Shown here: piece after piece, positions 32,256-43,858 of the stretch
Position numbering within the stretch: the stretch's first letter is position 1
How the letters are laid out: each line of letters starts with the position of its first letter
NCBI GenBank assembly: GCA_963995525.1
Contig: OZ023216.1
Span: 54,691,611 to 54,755,610 of the forward strand
DNA: 64,000 bases
Direction: 5' to 3'
Source of the DNA: Escarpia spicata
Lineage: Eukaryota; Annelida; Polychaeta; Sabellida; Siboglinidae
Translations under genes and position numbers: made by a program
Notes under the pieces: generated by a model
The model's database searches: none
Told to the model about the DNA's origin: nothing
What the model saw: only the letters and a program-made list of their open reading frames with translations

Positions 32256-33220
32256 CTGGTGACAGCCAACCAAACCAATGTGTACTTCCTTGAATGGACT
32301 GATCTGTTTCTTAGTTGTGAATGTTAGACCTGATTACCTTACAAGGAACTTTGATTCTATTGTGCACATTTCAACCGCATCCAGCGGTCTTCTTCAGCAG
32401 AATGAAGTTACAGGTCACATGACAGTTGTCATGTGGCACAAGCTGGAGAAGGACTGGTGTACTTATTTGTCATATTTATGGAGCATGATATCTACTACAT
32501 ATTGTACTAAACATAGTTAACTTGATTGTGTTTTTGTCTTCCACAAGTTCCTCTATTCATGCACTGATACAACCATCTGTTACATCTACATTTACAATTA
32601 TCATACCTAGAGCTATATATGAAGCAATCATTTCATATACTTTATTATGACTTTCCCAGTTTTAATTGTAACTTAAGTTAGATATAGATGGCAAACAGAA
32701 GTCTTTGGCATAGCGAGAGTAGTTCTTAACAATAATGTCTCTCAGATGGGAAGCTAACTGGTTGGAGGTACTAGTTAAATGCTATATATTTTTTCTCACA
32801 TATTTTTTTTGGACTGACAAAGATGAAATAACACTCGGATGTGTGCAGTACAATACGGCCCTTGCGACATCTTTCAACTAAAAGCAAACTGGTCAGCAGA
32901 GTCCTATCATTGTTCACATCTTTTTTTCACTAAAATAGTCAATGATTCATTGTTATCTTCATCAGCCTGGGATGACCAGGGCCCACTTCATTAAGTTTCT
33001 AAAGAGCTCATCAGGCCAATTTTGTTCTTTAAAATCAATTGCACTCCTCAACAGTGATCTGGATACTATCAACATGAGCACGAGCGAGCAGGACACTGTC
33101 ACTGGTGGTGTGTCATGGAAATAGTGTCCTCTGTCATATGACAGTGGCTGTTTTTTTTTTTTTAATGAAGGATTTTCCTAAAGAGCTCATTAACTTAAAG
33201 AAATGATCCGTGGGCTTCAC
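32256..33220. other. Helicase pseudogene intron
   Basis: No exon found. A poly-T run lies near 33,151-33,162. Confidence 0.4.
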
Positions 33221-33310
33221 TAGACACTAAAGGATGACTCATGGGTCACTTTGTAGCCACGTCAGCATAATGCCAGTCGTACAGTACAGGACAGAGCCTT
33301 GTTGTCATGG
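33221..33310 (-). pseudogene. DHX36: Helicase exon with GSVLYCTTGI
   Basis: After GAAGACAGCAG the frame reads P, stop, QQGSVLYCTTGIMLTWLQSDP, stop. It matches the DHX36 segment GSILYCTTGI. The first stop replaces an Arg codon (CGA to TGA); the second directly follows SDP, so the true exon end is uncertain. Confidence 0.82.
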
Positions 33311-34202
33311 CTGCTGTCTTCAACAAACAGACACATCAACCCATTAACTGGTAAATTACATAAAGTGCTACACAGTGTGTATGAAGGGCTCATGATTCAG
33401 TTAGACTTCCTGTTTCATTACAGATGAAAAAAGTGCAGTGTATTTTTGAGAAATGATTTTTTTACAAAATTCACCTCCTCTGACAAAAGTGCATTTGAGT
33501 AGTCAGATTTCCAGGTTATGATTGTGTAGAAGGTGTTGACTGTAAAATGGTGGATTTCTAGATGATTTGAATAAGTGGAAGGATATTTGGCAACAATTTG
33601 TCTGACTGACCCTTTGGCGGAGTAATGCTTGCCGGCATTCGTAAATATTGATGGGTGTCACACATACAGGCATTTTATGAGAGCTAGAAATAAGAGATTT
33701 TGACTAAACTCGACCAGCAAGTCAACGAGATGATGATAACAACAGGTGAGAAGTTGAAGAATTCTTGTAGGTCACGTTTTCTTATAATCAGACAAAACGT
33801 TAACATGGTCGCCAATGAGAAAACTAACTGTATCATAGCCCTGAAACAATGCATACATACGATCAAGTAAAAACAACCTCTGCCTTCATACATATCAAAT
33901 TCAGAAATGTGGCTTGGAGAAATACACCTTGATCTGATACAGTAACTGTCACTACATAGTACAATGGAAAAACATACTTTAACAAAATAATAGCAATTAT
34001 CTTTATTATTATTTTAACTGTGAAGTGCTGTGGTAGGTAATGATTTACTTTAAAAAGTGAAAATCTTTGGGTGTGTATGAGAGACAGAGAGTGAGACAGA
34101 CACAGAGAGAAAAAAACAAAGACGATTACAAACACAGCCACATCAGTTGAAATAAGTTGGTGGACTGAGAGACTCGAGGCACTAATGTCTGCCACAACTT
34201 AC

Positions 34203-34276
34203 GACTCTAGTCTGATCTGGTTTCCAACACTGTCCCCACAGAGCTTGCCTCGCTCCTCTGTCACTCGTTCGGCCAC
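34203..34276 (-). pseudogene. DHX36: Helicase exon with VAERV
   Basis: 74 bases between CTGCCTGTAG and GAGTC|GTAAGT encode VAERVTEERGKLCGDSVGNQ and IRLES. It matches motif Ia flanking sequence of DHX36. No lesion inside. Confidence 0.85.
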
Positions 34277-34814
34277 CTACAGGCAGAACTACAAAACTAC
34301 AACTGCAAAATGTACAGAAATGAGGGCCTACAGGTTATGTCTAGTTTGCAAAATCTTGATTTTATATGCAAATAGTTATTGTTTACAAACACCAAAACAG
34401 AGATTTACTACATTTGACTAACAGTTAGTAGTTTTTAGTAAGACAAGATAATAGGCTCTTGTGGTGCTAAAAGAAAATGTTTCAGTTTAGATAGTTTCAA
34501 CGTTCAACTATTGCATACAGCAATGGAACTGGTCTGTCGTGGTTGAGTGCACACGATGCAACACAGAGAACCATTGCTGCGGGCAACATAGTCTTCTAGG
34601 ATGAACCGAGTTACCTGGCAGACGAGAGCAATCTGCTGTGATCACTTTTAGATGAGAGTCAAGAAGCACAACATTGCATATTGTAATGTCTTCATAGAAA
34701 TAATGCTCAAAGATATTTAATTACAATTCTTTAAAAAACGTTTTTATTTATTTCTTGAAATGTTAACTACAGGTAATCACGTCAAATTTATTTTAATTAT
34801 TTAGCAGAGAAATA

Positions 34815-35215
34815 TAATGCAACACCAATGTTACACCAGAGTGACATCAGTGTGACACAAGTGCAACACCAACGTGACACTAGTGCGACACCAATGTGAC
34901 ACAAGTGCAACACCAGTGCGAAACCAATGTGACACTAGTGCTACACGTATGTGACATCAGTGTGCCAACAGTATGACACCAGATTGACATCAGCATGACG
35001 CCAGTGTGAAACCAGTGTGAGGTCAGTGTGATACCAATATGACACCAGTGCGACACAAATGTGACACCAGTGCAACAATAATGTGACATCAGTGTGCCAA
35101 CAGTATGACGTCAGATTGACACGAGCATGACGCCAGTGTGACACCAGTGTAAAACCAGTGTGAGGTCAGTGTGACACCAGCATGATACCAATGTGACACC
35201 AGTAACACACACGTC
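34815..35215. repeat. ~10/20-bp minisatellite of GTGACACCA words
   Basis: Dozens of GTGACACCA-like words with higher-order repeats; a block with GTGCCAACAGTATGACxxCA recurs about 140 bp apart. It sits between two helicase exons. The minus frames encode Ser-His-Trp-rich repeats that I reject as coding. Confidence 0.88.
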
Positions 35216-35279
35216 TTGACACTATTGAACTCATCTGCATCCGGTGTCACTATGACGTTCATCTGACTGACATGACACA

Positions 35280-35365
35280 ATGACACTGACTTAAGTGGTC
35301 TTGCTGCAGCCTGTCTCTTCGCTGATGACAATCACCTGGTTGGAGATGATGTGGCTGATGAGTTG
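35280..35365 (-). pseudogene. DHX36: Helicase exon with damaged Walker A
   Basis: After TATTCCCTGTAG the exon reads QLISHIISNQVIVISEETGC, then SKTT and a stop. The family motif I is ISGETGCGKT: the Lys and Thr remain, but two Gly are replaced by Glu and Ser, and the Gln after TT is TAA. ATP binding would be lost even without the stop. Confidence 0.83.
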
Positions 35366-36751
35366 CTACAGGGAATACAACATTACACGATTAACTCTTG
35401 ACGTGTCATAAGAATACAGAGGGTGTAAAGAGAGATCTGTGTACAAATAAATAAATATACTTATAAAGTCTAGTTAGAAACTATTCAAGACGTTTTTCAT
35501 GTACAATAGTAACAAATCAAAAAAGTAATTAAGTATAAAATAAAAATACAATATAAAAACTTATTTTTAAATATTTGTATTTTGTATCATATAAACAAAT
35601 GATATAACTAATAAAAGCTTAATGTCAAGTCTAAAAGTCATAATAGCAGTTAGACTGTTGAATAAAAGGGAGTATTTAACAGTGCTCTTAAAAGTCTCAT
35701 GTTCATTACAAACTGTGGCCATGATCAAGTGACCACTCCAGCCAGTGGCTCATTCACCACACATTGACCTAAATTCAGGGCCAGGTTGCTGATGCAGCCA
35801 CCCCAGTATCAGAGATAGGGCCTATTCAGTTATAAATAGAGATGTTTTTGAGGAAAAAAAATAGGCAAAATGTGAAAATTTCCCAGTTTCAGGGGTCCTT
35901 GGGGGGCCTTAGAATGATTCAATAAAATACAGATTTCTCGTGCATAGTAGCAGTACCCGAAGATATGTCTACGCAAAATTATAGAAAAAGTTGCTCAACG
36001 GTTTCTGAGATATGGCAGCTAATGGCGCATGGTGGAATACTGGCATAAGTCCATTGGAGCTTTGGCCCAAAGTACTAAAAACGGGTGAAATCAATAAGTA
36101 TAATGAGGCGTGGCAATACACATTGAGTGTAGGAATACGTTTCACTGAAGGGAAAATAGTTCCACTTGAGATCTAAATGGGGGTTACAGTAATGTCTCAA
36201 GAGAAGTGCAGTATAAGGTTTGTGGGAGCCTTTAAATGCAGGTCTATAAAATAATGCACCCACAAAACATTATGGGCCTGATTTGGCTGTAGTCTAATTC
36301 TGAAGTTCGATAGCACTTCCGTGCCATGATATAAAGCTGTGAATATAACAACATATAACGTTTGCACTTCAATTGGATGAAGGCAAAGTATCGAAACAAG
36401 TGAGAGTGCGACACGGCAAGATGTCAAATCTGGAAAGAAGCCCTCTTGGACATCTGAAGGGTTTATTTAGTTTGACCAGCCACATGGACACAGTTGACTG
36501 TAGCTATCGGAAGAAACAAGAACAACACACATTTCTTTTTAGAGCCGACCAACACTTTGCAAAATATAATGAGACATGTGGAGAGTTAATTCATAAGTTC
36601 TCCAAACATCCATCAATTCATCTTTTAAAACCAATGCAGTCCACCTTATAATATAACACACACATTATAAATTGCCAAACAAATCAACATCATTATGTTT
36701 TACCAATAGATAAAATAATCTGCCAAACAATATTCCATACAAAGGCTTTCA
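35366..36751. other. No supported gene
   Basis: A 92-codon plus-strand frame (36373-36651) lacks domain or splice support. The helicase N-terminal exons expected here on the minus strand are not recognisable. Confidence 0.4.
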
Positions 36752-36923
36752 TGGAGCGGAGCGCAGTGGAGCAGTAGCTACAGCTTCAGACTCTCGACCG
36801 AGAGAACCCAGGTTTGAATCCTGTGCTGCAGTGTCAAACCTTGGACAAGTTTGTTCACTCTATGTTGCTCCAGTTCACTCAGCTGTATGAATGAGTACCT
36901 GGCAATAGACAGTTGTGGATATA
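36752..36923 (+). mobile_element. tRNA-derived SINE, 5' part
   Basis: The head has GCAGTAGCTACAGCTTCAGA and a box B GGTTTGAATCC, with the body up to GAATGAGTACCTGGCAATAG. The tail is missing. Confidence 0.75.
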
Positions 36924-37068
36924 AAGTATTTGATATGTACAGCTATTTTGTATTCAGTTAATTAAAGCTTTAACATTGTTAACAAGTAAAATATTAACAG
37001 CAGGAATAATCCATACTAAATTCAATATATAATGGTGTTATATGGTTTCACAATTAGCTAACAATAAT

Positions 37069-37270
37069 TAACAAGATTTAACAAGATTGCCACCCAGAGA
37101 ATTAACTCTAGGTAGAAGGTGGACAAGGAAGCCTTTGGCTTATCGAGAGTCCGACCCTTTTATCTATGTGTATCCCGCCCGTCTGAGGTGTGTCGATTTT
37201 ATTTTTAAACATATTCACACTACTAGCACCCACACAATCAGCAGGTAAAAACAACATATTTCTGAAAGGG
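37069..37270 (-). mobile_element. 3' end of a LINE-3 family copy
   Basis: On the minus strand it reads GATTGTGTGGGTGCTAGTAG, then ATAAAAGGGTCGGACTCTCG and CTTGTCCACC, ending in AATCTTGTTAAATCTTGTTA. This matches the 3' end of the LINE at 56700-59345. Confidence 0.85.
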
Positions 37271-37311
37271 GAGTATCCATGGCCTAATGTCCACCTAAAT
37301 ACACCAGTTTA

Positions 37312-38290
37312 GGAGTATAATAATAAATAATAATAATATATTTTATTTGGTATAGCGCCACATCCAGTATTGTTCGTGGCGCTTCACAACATATTAAAAT
37401 ACCTAAAAATCGTAGAATTGCAATAAATATGTATATGTATATTAATTTAAAATAAATATTAGTGGTAAAGAATAAAATAAATAAATACATACATATTGAA
37501 TAATGTAGAATTTCTAAATAAACAAGTAAATAAATATCAGTTGTTCATCAAAATTAAATAATATTGATAATAATCAATCTAGCACAATAACTATATAAAA
37601 TTATTAATAATAAATAATTTAGTAAAACATTTGATATAAAATAGTTTACGTGAGAAATAATGAATAATCATTATACGAATACGATAACTAATTAAAATTG
37701 GTTTAGTAGAGGGCAGTGTTCATGTAGAGTAGCACTAATATGAAACACAAAAGAATTGTGTCTTCAGACGACATTTGAAGCTGGCGAGAGTGTCACAGGT
37801 TTTAACAGCACTCGGTGTTCCATAGGGACGCAGCAGCTACAGCGAACGAGCCGTCCCCAGCCTTGATACGAGTGCGCTTCACTTCCAACATGTTACTGCT
37901 GGCAGAGCGCAGTGCTCTTGCCGGTTGATATGGGTGCACGAGTTCACACAGTTACACGGGCGCGTCATTGTGCATGGCTTTGTACGTGAGTACCAGTATC
38001 TTGTAATCCACTCTGCGCGCAACAGGCAACCAATGAAGTTCGCGTAACAGGGGCGTGGCGCTGTCACTACGTGGACGACGCAGGATCAGTCTGGCAGCCG
38101 AGTTGTGTATTCGTTGCAGACGCGCGATGTTAACTGCAGACGTGCCGTACAAGAGTGCGTTGCAGTAGTCAATCCGCGATGTGATGATGGCATTGACTAC
38201 GCGTTCCTTTGTTTGTTTGGGTAAAAAACGGCTAATCTGATTGATGTGGCGGAGGTAGAATGGATCAGGGTGAAATCCATTAAAATATTT
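37312..38290 (-). mobile_element. 5'-truncated L2/CR1-like LINE, broken
   Basis: The minus strand carries the polymerase C-terminal region: AIITSRIDYCNALLYGTSAV, then RLQRIHNSAARLILRRPRSD, then LLRELHWLPVARRVDYKILV. A frameshifted stretch with RALRSASSNMLEVKRTRIKA and a WN near the end follows, and then a tail GTGAAGCGCCACGAA...GTGGCGCTATACCAAATA. The hairpin tail is built like that of LINE-1, but the sequence is a different subfamily. Confidence 0.8.
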
Positions 38291-38659
38291 ATGAAGACAT
38301 TTATACAGTCTTTCATACAGCTGACATTATTGATGTTAAAAACTGTTAAAACTATAGAACCATTCACTAACTAAATATAGCATTACCACATGAAAAATAA
38401 AAACTGCATTACCTAAACATGTTTTGTTATGCATGTAAGGAGCTTCTTCTTCTTAAGTAAATGTTTTTTATTTCATGAAAATCGGACAACTACTGACAAA
38501 GTTATTAAGTTGGAAATGTTACTACCCCAGGGGTTTTCGTTGGAACGGTGAACATGAAAAATAACACTGAAAGAATAGGGTCACAGTATTTCTAGGGTGT
38601 ACCCCTATTTTACCATTTTTGTCATTGTTTTCACAACAGATAAATAATTAATTGAGGTA

Positions 38660-39310
38660 ATTACCTAAAAATTTGCATATATAGGTATTTTCACACGAGG
38701 AATTCATTTTTTGCATTTTCGTTGACCTAATTTGCATATTTCATGACCTAATTAGCATAATATGGCTGACATATTGAATCATAGACTGTAACAAGATGCA
38801 ATTCATGTCATGTCATTAATTGTTTAGAGTATATTTACAGGATATCAGAAAATGTAATATATCTTGTTTCATTATAGTTAAATTCAATCCCAATTTTTTG
38901 TCAAAATTGGTGCATCATTAGCATAATTATTACAAAATGGCGGCCATATTGAATGAGGATTCCCAATGTTTTGTGAAAAAATTGTTATTTTGAGCATGTA
39001 ATTAACTCAGTAATGGCGTTTACAATAGTACAGCATAAACTGTTTCATTGCTATCAATTTGAATAATTTGTGGAGTAATTTGCATAAAATAAAATGGCGG
39101 ACATATTAAATGTAGAATCCCAATTTTTGAATAATTTTTTCTCTCCAAAAGCACATCTTTACTATTTGAGGCATGTTGTAAAATAGTACAGCACAAACAT
39201 TTTCATTAGAACTCACTTATTTGCCATTTACATAATTGATTAATGTAATTATCATAAAAGAAAATGGCGAACATAGTAAATTTGGTATCCTCATTCGTGT
39301 TATAAAAATT
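38660..39310. repeat. Diverged ~165-bp tandem repeats
   Basis: The block AAAATGGCGxACATAxTxAATxTxGxATCC recurs near 38,765, 38,938, 39,092 and 39,263, with TTTGCATA and TAATTA words between. Periods vary from about 150 to 180 bp. It lies upstream of the P2X7-like exon. Confidence 0.6.
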
Positions 39311-39652
39311 TTCAAAAGCATTATCAATTTATCATTAATTTTAACGTTTAGCACTTCTTATCATAGTACTACATAAAGAGTTTAAAGGGAAACATAAGGG
39401 AACTTTTTGGTGTTAAGCACCTAAAGAGTTAATGCAAATTAACTATTTCCAACTGTAATCATATTTTTAACGTCAGTGGTTTACTAGTAAAAAAAATTTG
39501 AACACACCCTCTATCGAATTTCATGAATTGCGCCATGTTGAACAGAAAATGACGTCAGCAATGTTGCATACTTTTCTGGATTTTGTGTGTACTGGTGTTT
39601 CCAAAAAACGTCAGGTGGCGCTGTGCTACGTTACCCACTGAGTTTAGAAAAG

Positions 39653-39962
39653 ATGGCGTGTCAATACGGTTCAGATTCTTCGTCTGATGAAAATGAAATG
39701 GGTTCAGAAGTAGGTGGATATCGGTTTCAACCGCTAAAACAAGGGCCAGTATTACAAGACAGACAAGAGAGTACCGGTGACCGTAAGGATGATCAAGAAG
39801 ACCCGCGGGAAGTGGAAATGCAGAGACGACTAACAAGCCGAGATTCAACTGATTGGTGTCGCTGTGGGAAGTGCCAGGTTGATTTGTTGGTTCAGCGAAA
39901 GGAATATGTTTGCTGTCAGGAAACGGCTGCAACTCGACAGCACGCAGAGCCTGTCGGTGAAG
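39653..39962 (+). CDS. P2X7-like intracellular domain, first coding exon
   Basis: 103 codons from an ATG in good context (AAGATGG) to a donor GAAG|GTAATA. The N-terminus is acidic and Ser-rich (GSDSSSDENEMGSEVGGYRF), followed by QPL. The end carries RRLTSRDSTDWCRCGKCQVD and YVCCQE. The WCxCGxC and CCxE pattern is that of the cytoplasmic P2X7 C-terminal (zinc-binding) domain. In invertebrates this often occurs alone, without a P2X channel, preceded by a GYRFxP motif as here. I find no second exon downstream that would carry the rest of the domain, so this may be an orphan or duplicated first exon. Function unknown; no membrane segment is seen. Confidence 0.65.
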
Positions 39963-40339
39963 GTAATATTTATGTGTCTAGTATAATTATGAGGTCCGGG
40001 CTGGGTAATAATTTTAATAAATAAATAAATGTGTGAACTGAGTGAGTCGATCGTCCCTCTTAGTTTGGCGACAGTCCGGACTCGGGCTTAGGTCTCATTC
40101 ATTGTCCGTGCCAGTACCGTGGGCTCTGTGTCCGAGTGTCCAGTTTTATGTAAATATTACCCAAGGTTATACCTTCGCCCTTTTAAAAACGGTTCCAGGA
40201 ACCGAGTTCCACGGCTATGATAGAAAACAAACAGGTTAACTGTTGTGCCCCATTATTATATTTACATTACAGTAATGACTATGTCTATGCATGTGTATCA
40301 CTGTACGAGACAACTGTGTGGCAGTATTAATTTCCTCGT
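39963..40339. other. No further exon found
   Basis: Sequence after the P2X7-like exon. A 65-codon frame at 40042-40239 is not convincing. Confidence 0.4.
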
Positions 40340-40825
40340 GACAATCTAATGTTCATAGCACATCCTTTGTGGCAATGTAATGTTTATATCACCACCTTTA
40401 TAGCAATGTATTGTTTACAACAAACCCATCATAACAATGTAATGTTTACAGCAAAGCCTTCATGGTAATGTAATGTTTACAGTACACCCCTCACAGCAAT
40501 GCATTGTTCACATCACACGCTGTGGTAATGTAATGTTTACAGTACACCCCTCACAACAATGCACTGTTCACAACACCCCTTGTGGTAATGTAATGTTTAT
40601 AGCACACCTATCATAGCAATGTAAAGTTTACAGAACATCCCTTGTGGTAATGCAATGTTTACAGCACACCCTCCATGGTAATGTAATGTAATGTTTACAT
40701 CACCCATTTGTGGCAATGTAATGTTCACAGCAAACCCATCATGTCAATGTCATGTTTACAGAACACCATATATGACAATGTCATGTTTAAAGCACACCAC
40801 AACCCCCTGTGGCAATGTAAGAAAG
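40340..40825. repeat. ~36-bp minisatellite, about 13 units
   Basis: Units follow GTGGTAATGTAATGTTTACA then GCACACCCxTCA with changes and indels. No conserved spacer pattern. Confidence 0.88.
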
Positions 40826-40889
40826 TTGATAAAAATGATAACTATCTATCAACAATCAACCTGTTAATATCAGATTGTAGTGTTAACTT

Positions 40890-41165
40890 GTTGATGTGGC
40901 TATCAGTCTGCAACTACAACTGTGTTACATGTATGAACGGAACATAGTTCTGTCATTCACCCTCTTTGTAGCCTTGCCACCTACCTCTCTAATACAACCA
41001 TGGAAGCTGGTATCCATCGCCATCCCACGGGCAACCCTCACATTAGGGTCAACACCCCCATGTACCAAGGGTCTCTTCAGATTGATAGTTCGACCACGGG
41101 ACAAACCTGCAAAAGGCCTTATAACTTACTGTTTCCATTCTCCCTCTATTTGTTGACTTGACTTT
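40890..41165 (-). repeat. Tandem exon duplication, copy A
   Basis: About 275 bp including a laminin G exon and flanking intron, repeated at 41595-41895. The offset is about 705 bp. Confidence 0.85.
40985..41106 (-). CDS. Laminin G domain exon, copy A (open)
   Basis: After the acceptor CCTTTTGCAG, 122 bases encode LSRGRTINLKRPLVHGGVDP, then NVRVARGMAMDTSFHGCIRE, up to the donor GAGAG|GTAGGT. The pattern of a PLxxGGV strand followed by a hydrophobic-F-x-GCI strand is that of a laminin G-like domain as in perlecan, agrin and laminin alpha chains, which bind receptors and glycans outside the cell. It is open with both splice sites intact. The rest of the gene is not assembled here; the laminin EGF exon at 45433-45539 on the same strand, upstream in transcription order, may belong to it. 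The family is likely; the gene is not certain. Confidence 0.6.
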
Positions 41166-41594
41166 AGTTGCTCAATATTCCTGTTACAATGGTCAGTGGT
41201 AACCAACTAGATATACTTAATGTACTAAACAATGTCTAAGACAGTATAAATTATATAAAACTGGGTCTGCATGATCTAAAACTAAAGCAGCATTCAAGTT
41301 ATCTAAAACTGTATCGGAATTATATTAAATTGTATTTGAGTTATATATATATATATATTAATTCTCACAAGCCAATGCTGTTTGCCATGCAAAACTAGTC
41401 CTGGCAGATCACATATGCGAAGTGTGGAAGTTAGATGAGTCAAACTAGTAATTGACTTCACCAATTATGACTGCATCACCCGTGAGAACAGCGCAAATAC
41501 CCGCCCCAATTTTATGGCGGATAAATGACTTTTGGGAAAATGCCAATATTGTGTATTTGAATAATTGCTTCCACTTGTAATTTCTATAGTGTTA

Positions 41595-41895
41595 TCATGT
41601 CGATGTGGCTATCAGTCTGCAACTACAACAGTGTTATATGTATGGACGGAACATAGCTCTGACATTCACCCTTGTCTTGCCACCTACCTCTCCAATACAA
41701 CCATGGAAGCTGGTATCAATCCCCACCCCAGGGGCAACCCTCACATTAGGGTCAACACCTTCATGTTCCAAGGGTCTCTTCAGATTGAGCCCAATAGTTC
41801 AGCCATGGGACGAACCTGCAAAGAGAAATAATCAAAAGGCCTTATAACTTACTTACTTACTGTTTCTATTCTCCCTCTACTTGTTGACTTGACTT
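41595..41895 (-). repeat. Tandem exon duplication, copy B
   Basis: Second copy of the laminin G exon block with intron flanks; it has an extra AGTAAGTAAGT-type stretch beside the exon. Confidence 0.85.
41688..41815 (-). pseudogene. Laminin G domain exon, copy B (nonsense)
   Basis: 128 bases between TTTCTCTTTGCAG and GAGAG|GTAGGT. The frame reads SSHG, stop, TIGLNLKRPLEHEGVDPNVR, then VAPGVGIDTSFHGCIGE. The stop is TGA where copy A has CGA, a CpG transition. The copy keeps both splice sites and the reading phase, so if spliced in it would truncate the protein. Confidence 0.65.
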
Positions 41896-41899
41896 TAAG

Positions 41900-43110
41900 T
41901 CAAGTAGGCTGATTTATAGCTGATCAGAGGCAAAAGCAGTGGCTGAAGCTGTAAAGCCAGGGTACAAAAGTAGTGTACACAAGTTGTGTACACAAGTAGA
42001 GTACACAAGTAGTGTTTACAAGGAAGGAACAAAAGCAGGTACATCTAGACCAATGGGTTTGACCATTAAAGCAGCTGTGTGTGGAAATAAAAGATTCCTG
42101 CAAATGCGACACAAATAAACACACAAATAGGTAGAAGACGCATATAAAGGCCCATACTGTGAAGCTGCCTAGAATCCATGTTGTTGACTCCAGCAGTACA
42201 CCAGGAATAAGAGTAATTAACCACATGTGTGGACAAGTACAACAAACATGGATAGATTTTATTTAGAGCAAACCTGGCATTTCAACAAGGATTTATTCTA
42301 ATCATCTCAAAGAGAGAAAAAACTTATTTTATGTCCACAATGTAAGATAAAATAGATTACAACATTTATAAACATTACAGCCAATCATCACCAGCTGTTA
42401 TTCACGTATGATTAACCGATTTATATGGCTTTATGATAAAAGATTCAAGGAGAAATTCTGGATGCTGAGAAATCGCATCCATTTTCCCTACCTTCTTCTC
42501 CTCTACTTCCCCATATACAACAAGTGTCATATTACTTGAAAACATCAATAAAAAAACATTAGCTGCCCTGGCTATTGTAACTACTGACATTTCAACTGAT
42601 GCATATGAAATGTGGCTAATGTAGGAATGTTCTTTCCCTAGGAACTGTTTATGAACACAAAATGTCTCTCCGTGTGCAGGTTAATTTGTCACAGCAATCG
42701 TTGAAATCACCAGTTCCACCACTCCAACAACATAAGAACTTATGTGGGAAGTATTTGTCAGTATTCGTCATCTCCAAGAATGCAGGTACAAAGCACAACG
42801 GCAAGAATGTGGACATGTTAACTTGCACGATAAGAACTGGATTCTGCTATAGCAGAGCTTGAAAAGCAGAGTAGAAAGTTGCTTTGCACATAATTTTAAA
42901 CATTTCTCACATTTAGTATGTGCACTGAGTGAGCAAACTGTTTGATTCTTTTAATTAAAGATGTCACTTTGTAGAACACTGTAGAAGGTAACATTTTCTA
43001 AACATTATTACATCCATTATGTAGTTATTGGCAAACACACTGAAGTCTTGCTGCCTTCACTGGTTATAAAAAAAGCAAAAATGGATATATTAACAAAATA
43101 TACAACCAAT
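41900..43110. other. No supported gene
   Basis: Near 41,965-42,020 there is a short run of GTACACAAGTAG words. Frames at 42402-42590 and 42662-42862 have no family resemblance. Confidence 0.4.
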
Positions 43111-43858
43111 CAGGGATGGGTTCAAGTACTTGAGTACTTGTGTACTTAAGTACAACAAGTACTGTACTTGGACTGGTACTTGTCATTTTGCTGAGTGCAG
43201 TACTTGGATTTGGACTTGTACTTAACCATCAAAGTACTTGGACTTGGCAAGTACTTTTTACAAGTACTTTTTTACATTTGTGTTAAGTAGTTGGGTCTAT
43301 CAGAAGGATTGAAAAAAATGGCTACAGTGAAAATTACTGTTTATTTATTCTTATTTTGTACAAAGCTTCATAACACAGTTCAAACAATTTTTAAAGAACT
43401 ATTGAATCCAAGCATCTGTTACACTGTCCCAGGCAGTCTTTCGCCAAGACAGATGTAGGCTAACTGGTGAAAAGTTTCAATGGATCATGTTTGTGCGGTG
43501 CAACAAGAAATGACTGTTGAGTGCTGAACATCTCAATAGTTGATGCGAAATTCCCGTGTTTTATGCATTGATGACTTAAATAAATAATGATTAAATGCAT
43601 AATACTGCTTTTGTGTTTTCACAGCTTTGATTTTCACCATTATGAAACAACGTAGCGTTCAATGTACTTGACTGTACTTGACTAAAATTGTCAATGTACT
43701 TGACTAAAATTGTCAAAGTACTTGGTATTTGTACTTGAGTTTTTCACAAAGTACTTGTACTTGCCTATTTTTTTTTAGATGAGTAGTTGTACTTGGCAAA
43801 ATTGTAAGTATTTGTACTTGTATTCAAGTACATTGTGCATGTATTTGACCCATCCCTG
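43111..43858. mobile_element. Non-autonomous hAT-like DNA transposon
   Basis: The ends are CAGGGATGGGTTCAAGTAC and, inverted, CAGGGATGGGTCAAATAC. Subterminal regions are full of TACTTG words, as in many hAT elements. The flanking 8 bases (CAACCAAT and ACTGGGAC) differ, so no target duplication is visible. An inner block (about 43,377-43,520) recurs inverted at 50,240-50,400. No transposase frame. Confidence 0.75.

Larger units (their letters stand above)
25898..35365 (-). pseudogene. DHX36: DHX36-like DEAH-box helicase, unprocessed pseudogene
   Basis: Eight blocks in gene order on the minus strand match the helicase core of DHX36 (an RNA helicase that unwinds G-quadruplexes). Motif I is ISEETGCSKTT; then VAERVTEERG, GSVLYCTTGIMLTWLQSDP, the motif II type DEIH, motif III LMSATLNAHMFS, DGAILVFLPG, IVIATNIAET and ITIDD (motif V), and motif VI as QHQGRAGR. 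Most lie between proper splice sites with compatible phases, so this is not a processed copy. Damage: stops in three exons, two of them CGA-to-TGA; frameshifts in the DEIH exon; Gly changes in the Walker A loop; a donor GT changed to AT; no exon with the expected PLHS segment. The N-terminal G-quadruplex-binding region and the C-terminal third are not found. The subfamily call rests on the DEIH box and the residues around motifs IV to VI. Confidence 0.85.

Noticed and set aside
34880..35331. Minus-strand Ser-His-Trp-rich open frames
   Set aside because: Products of the GTGACACCA minisatellite inside a pseudogene intron.
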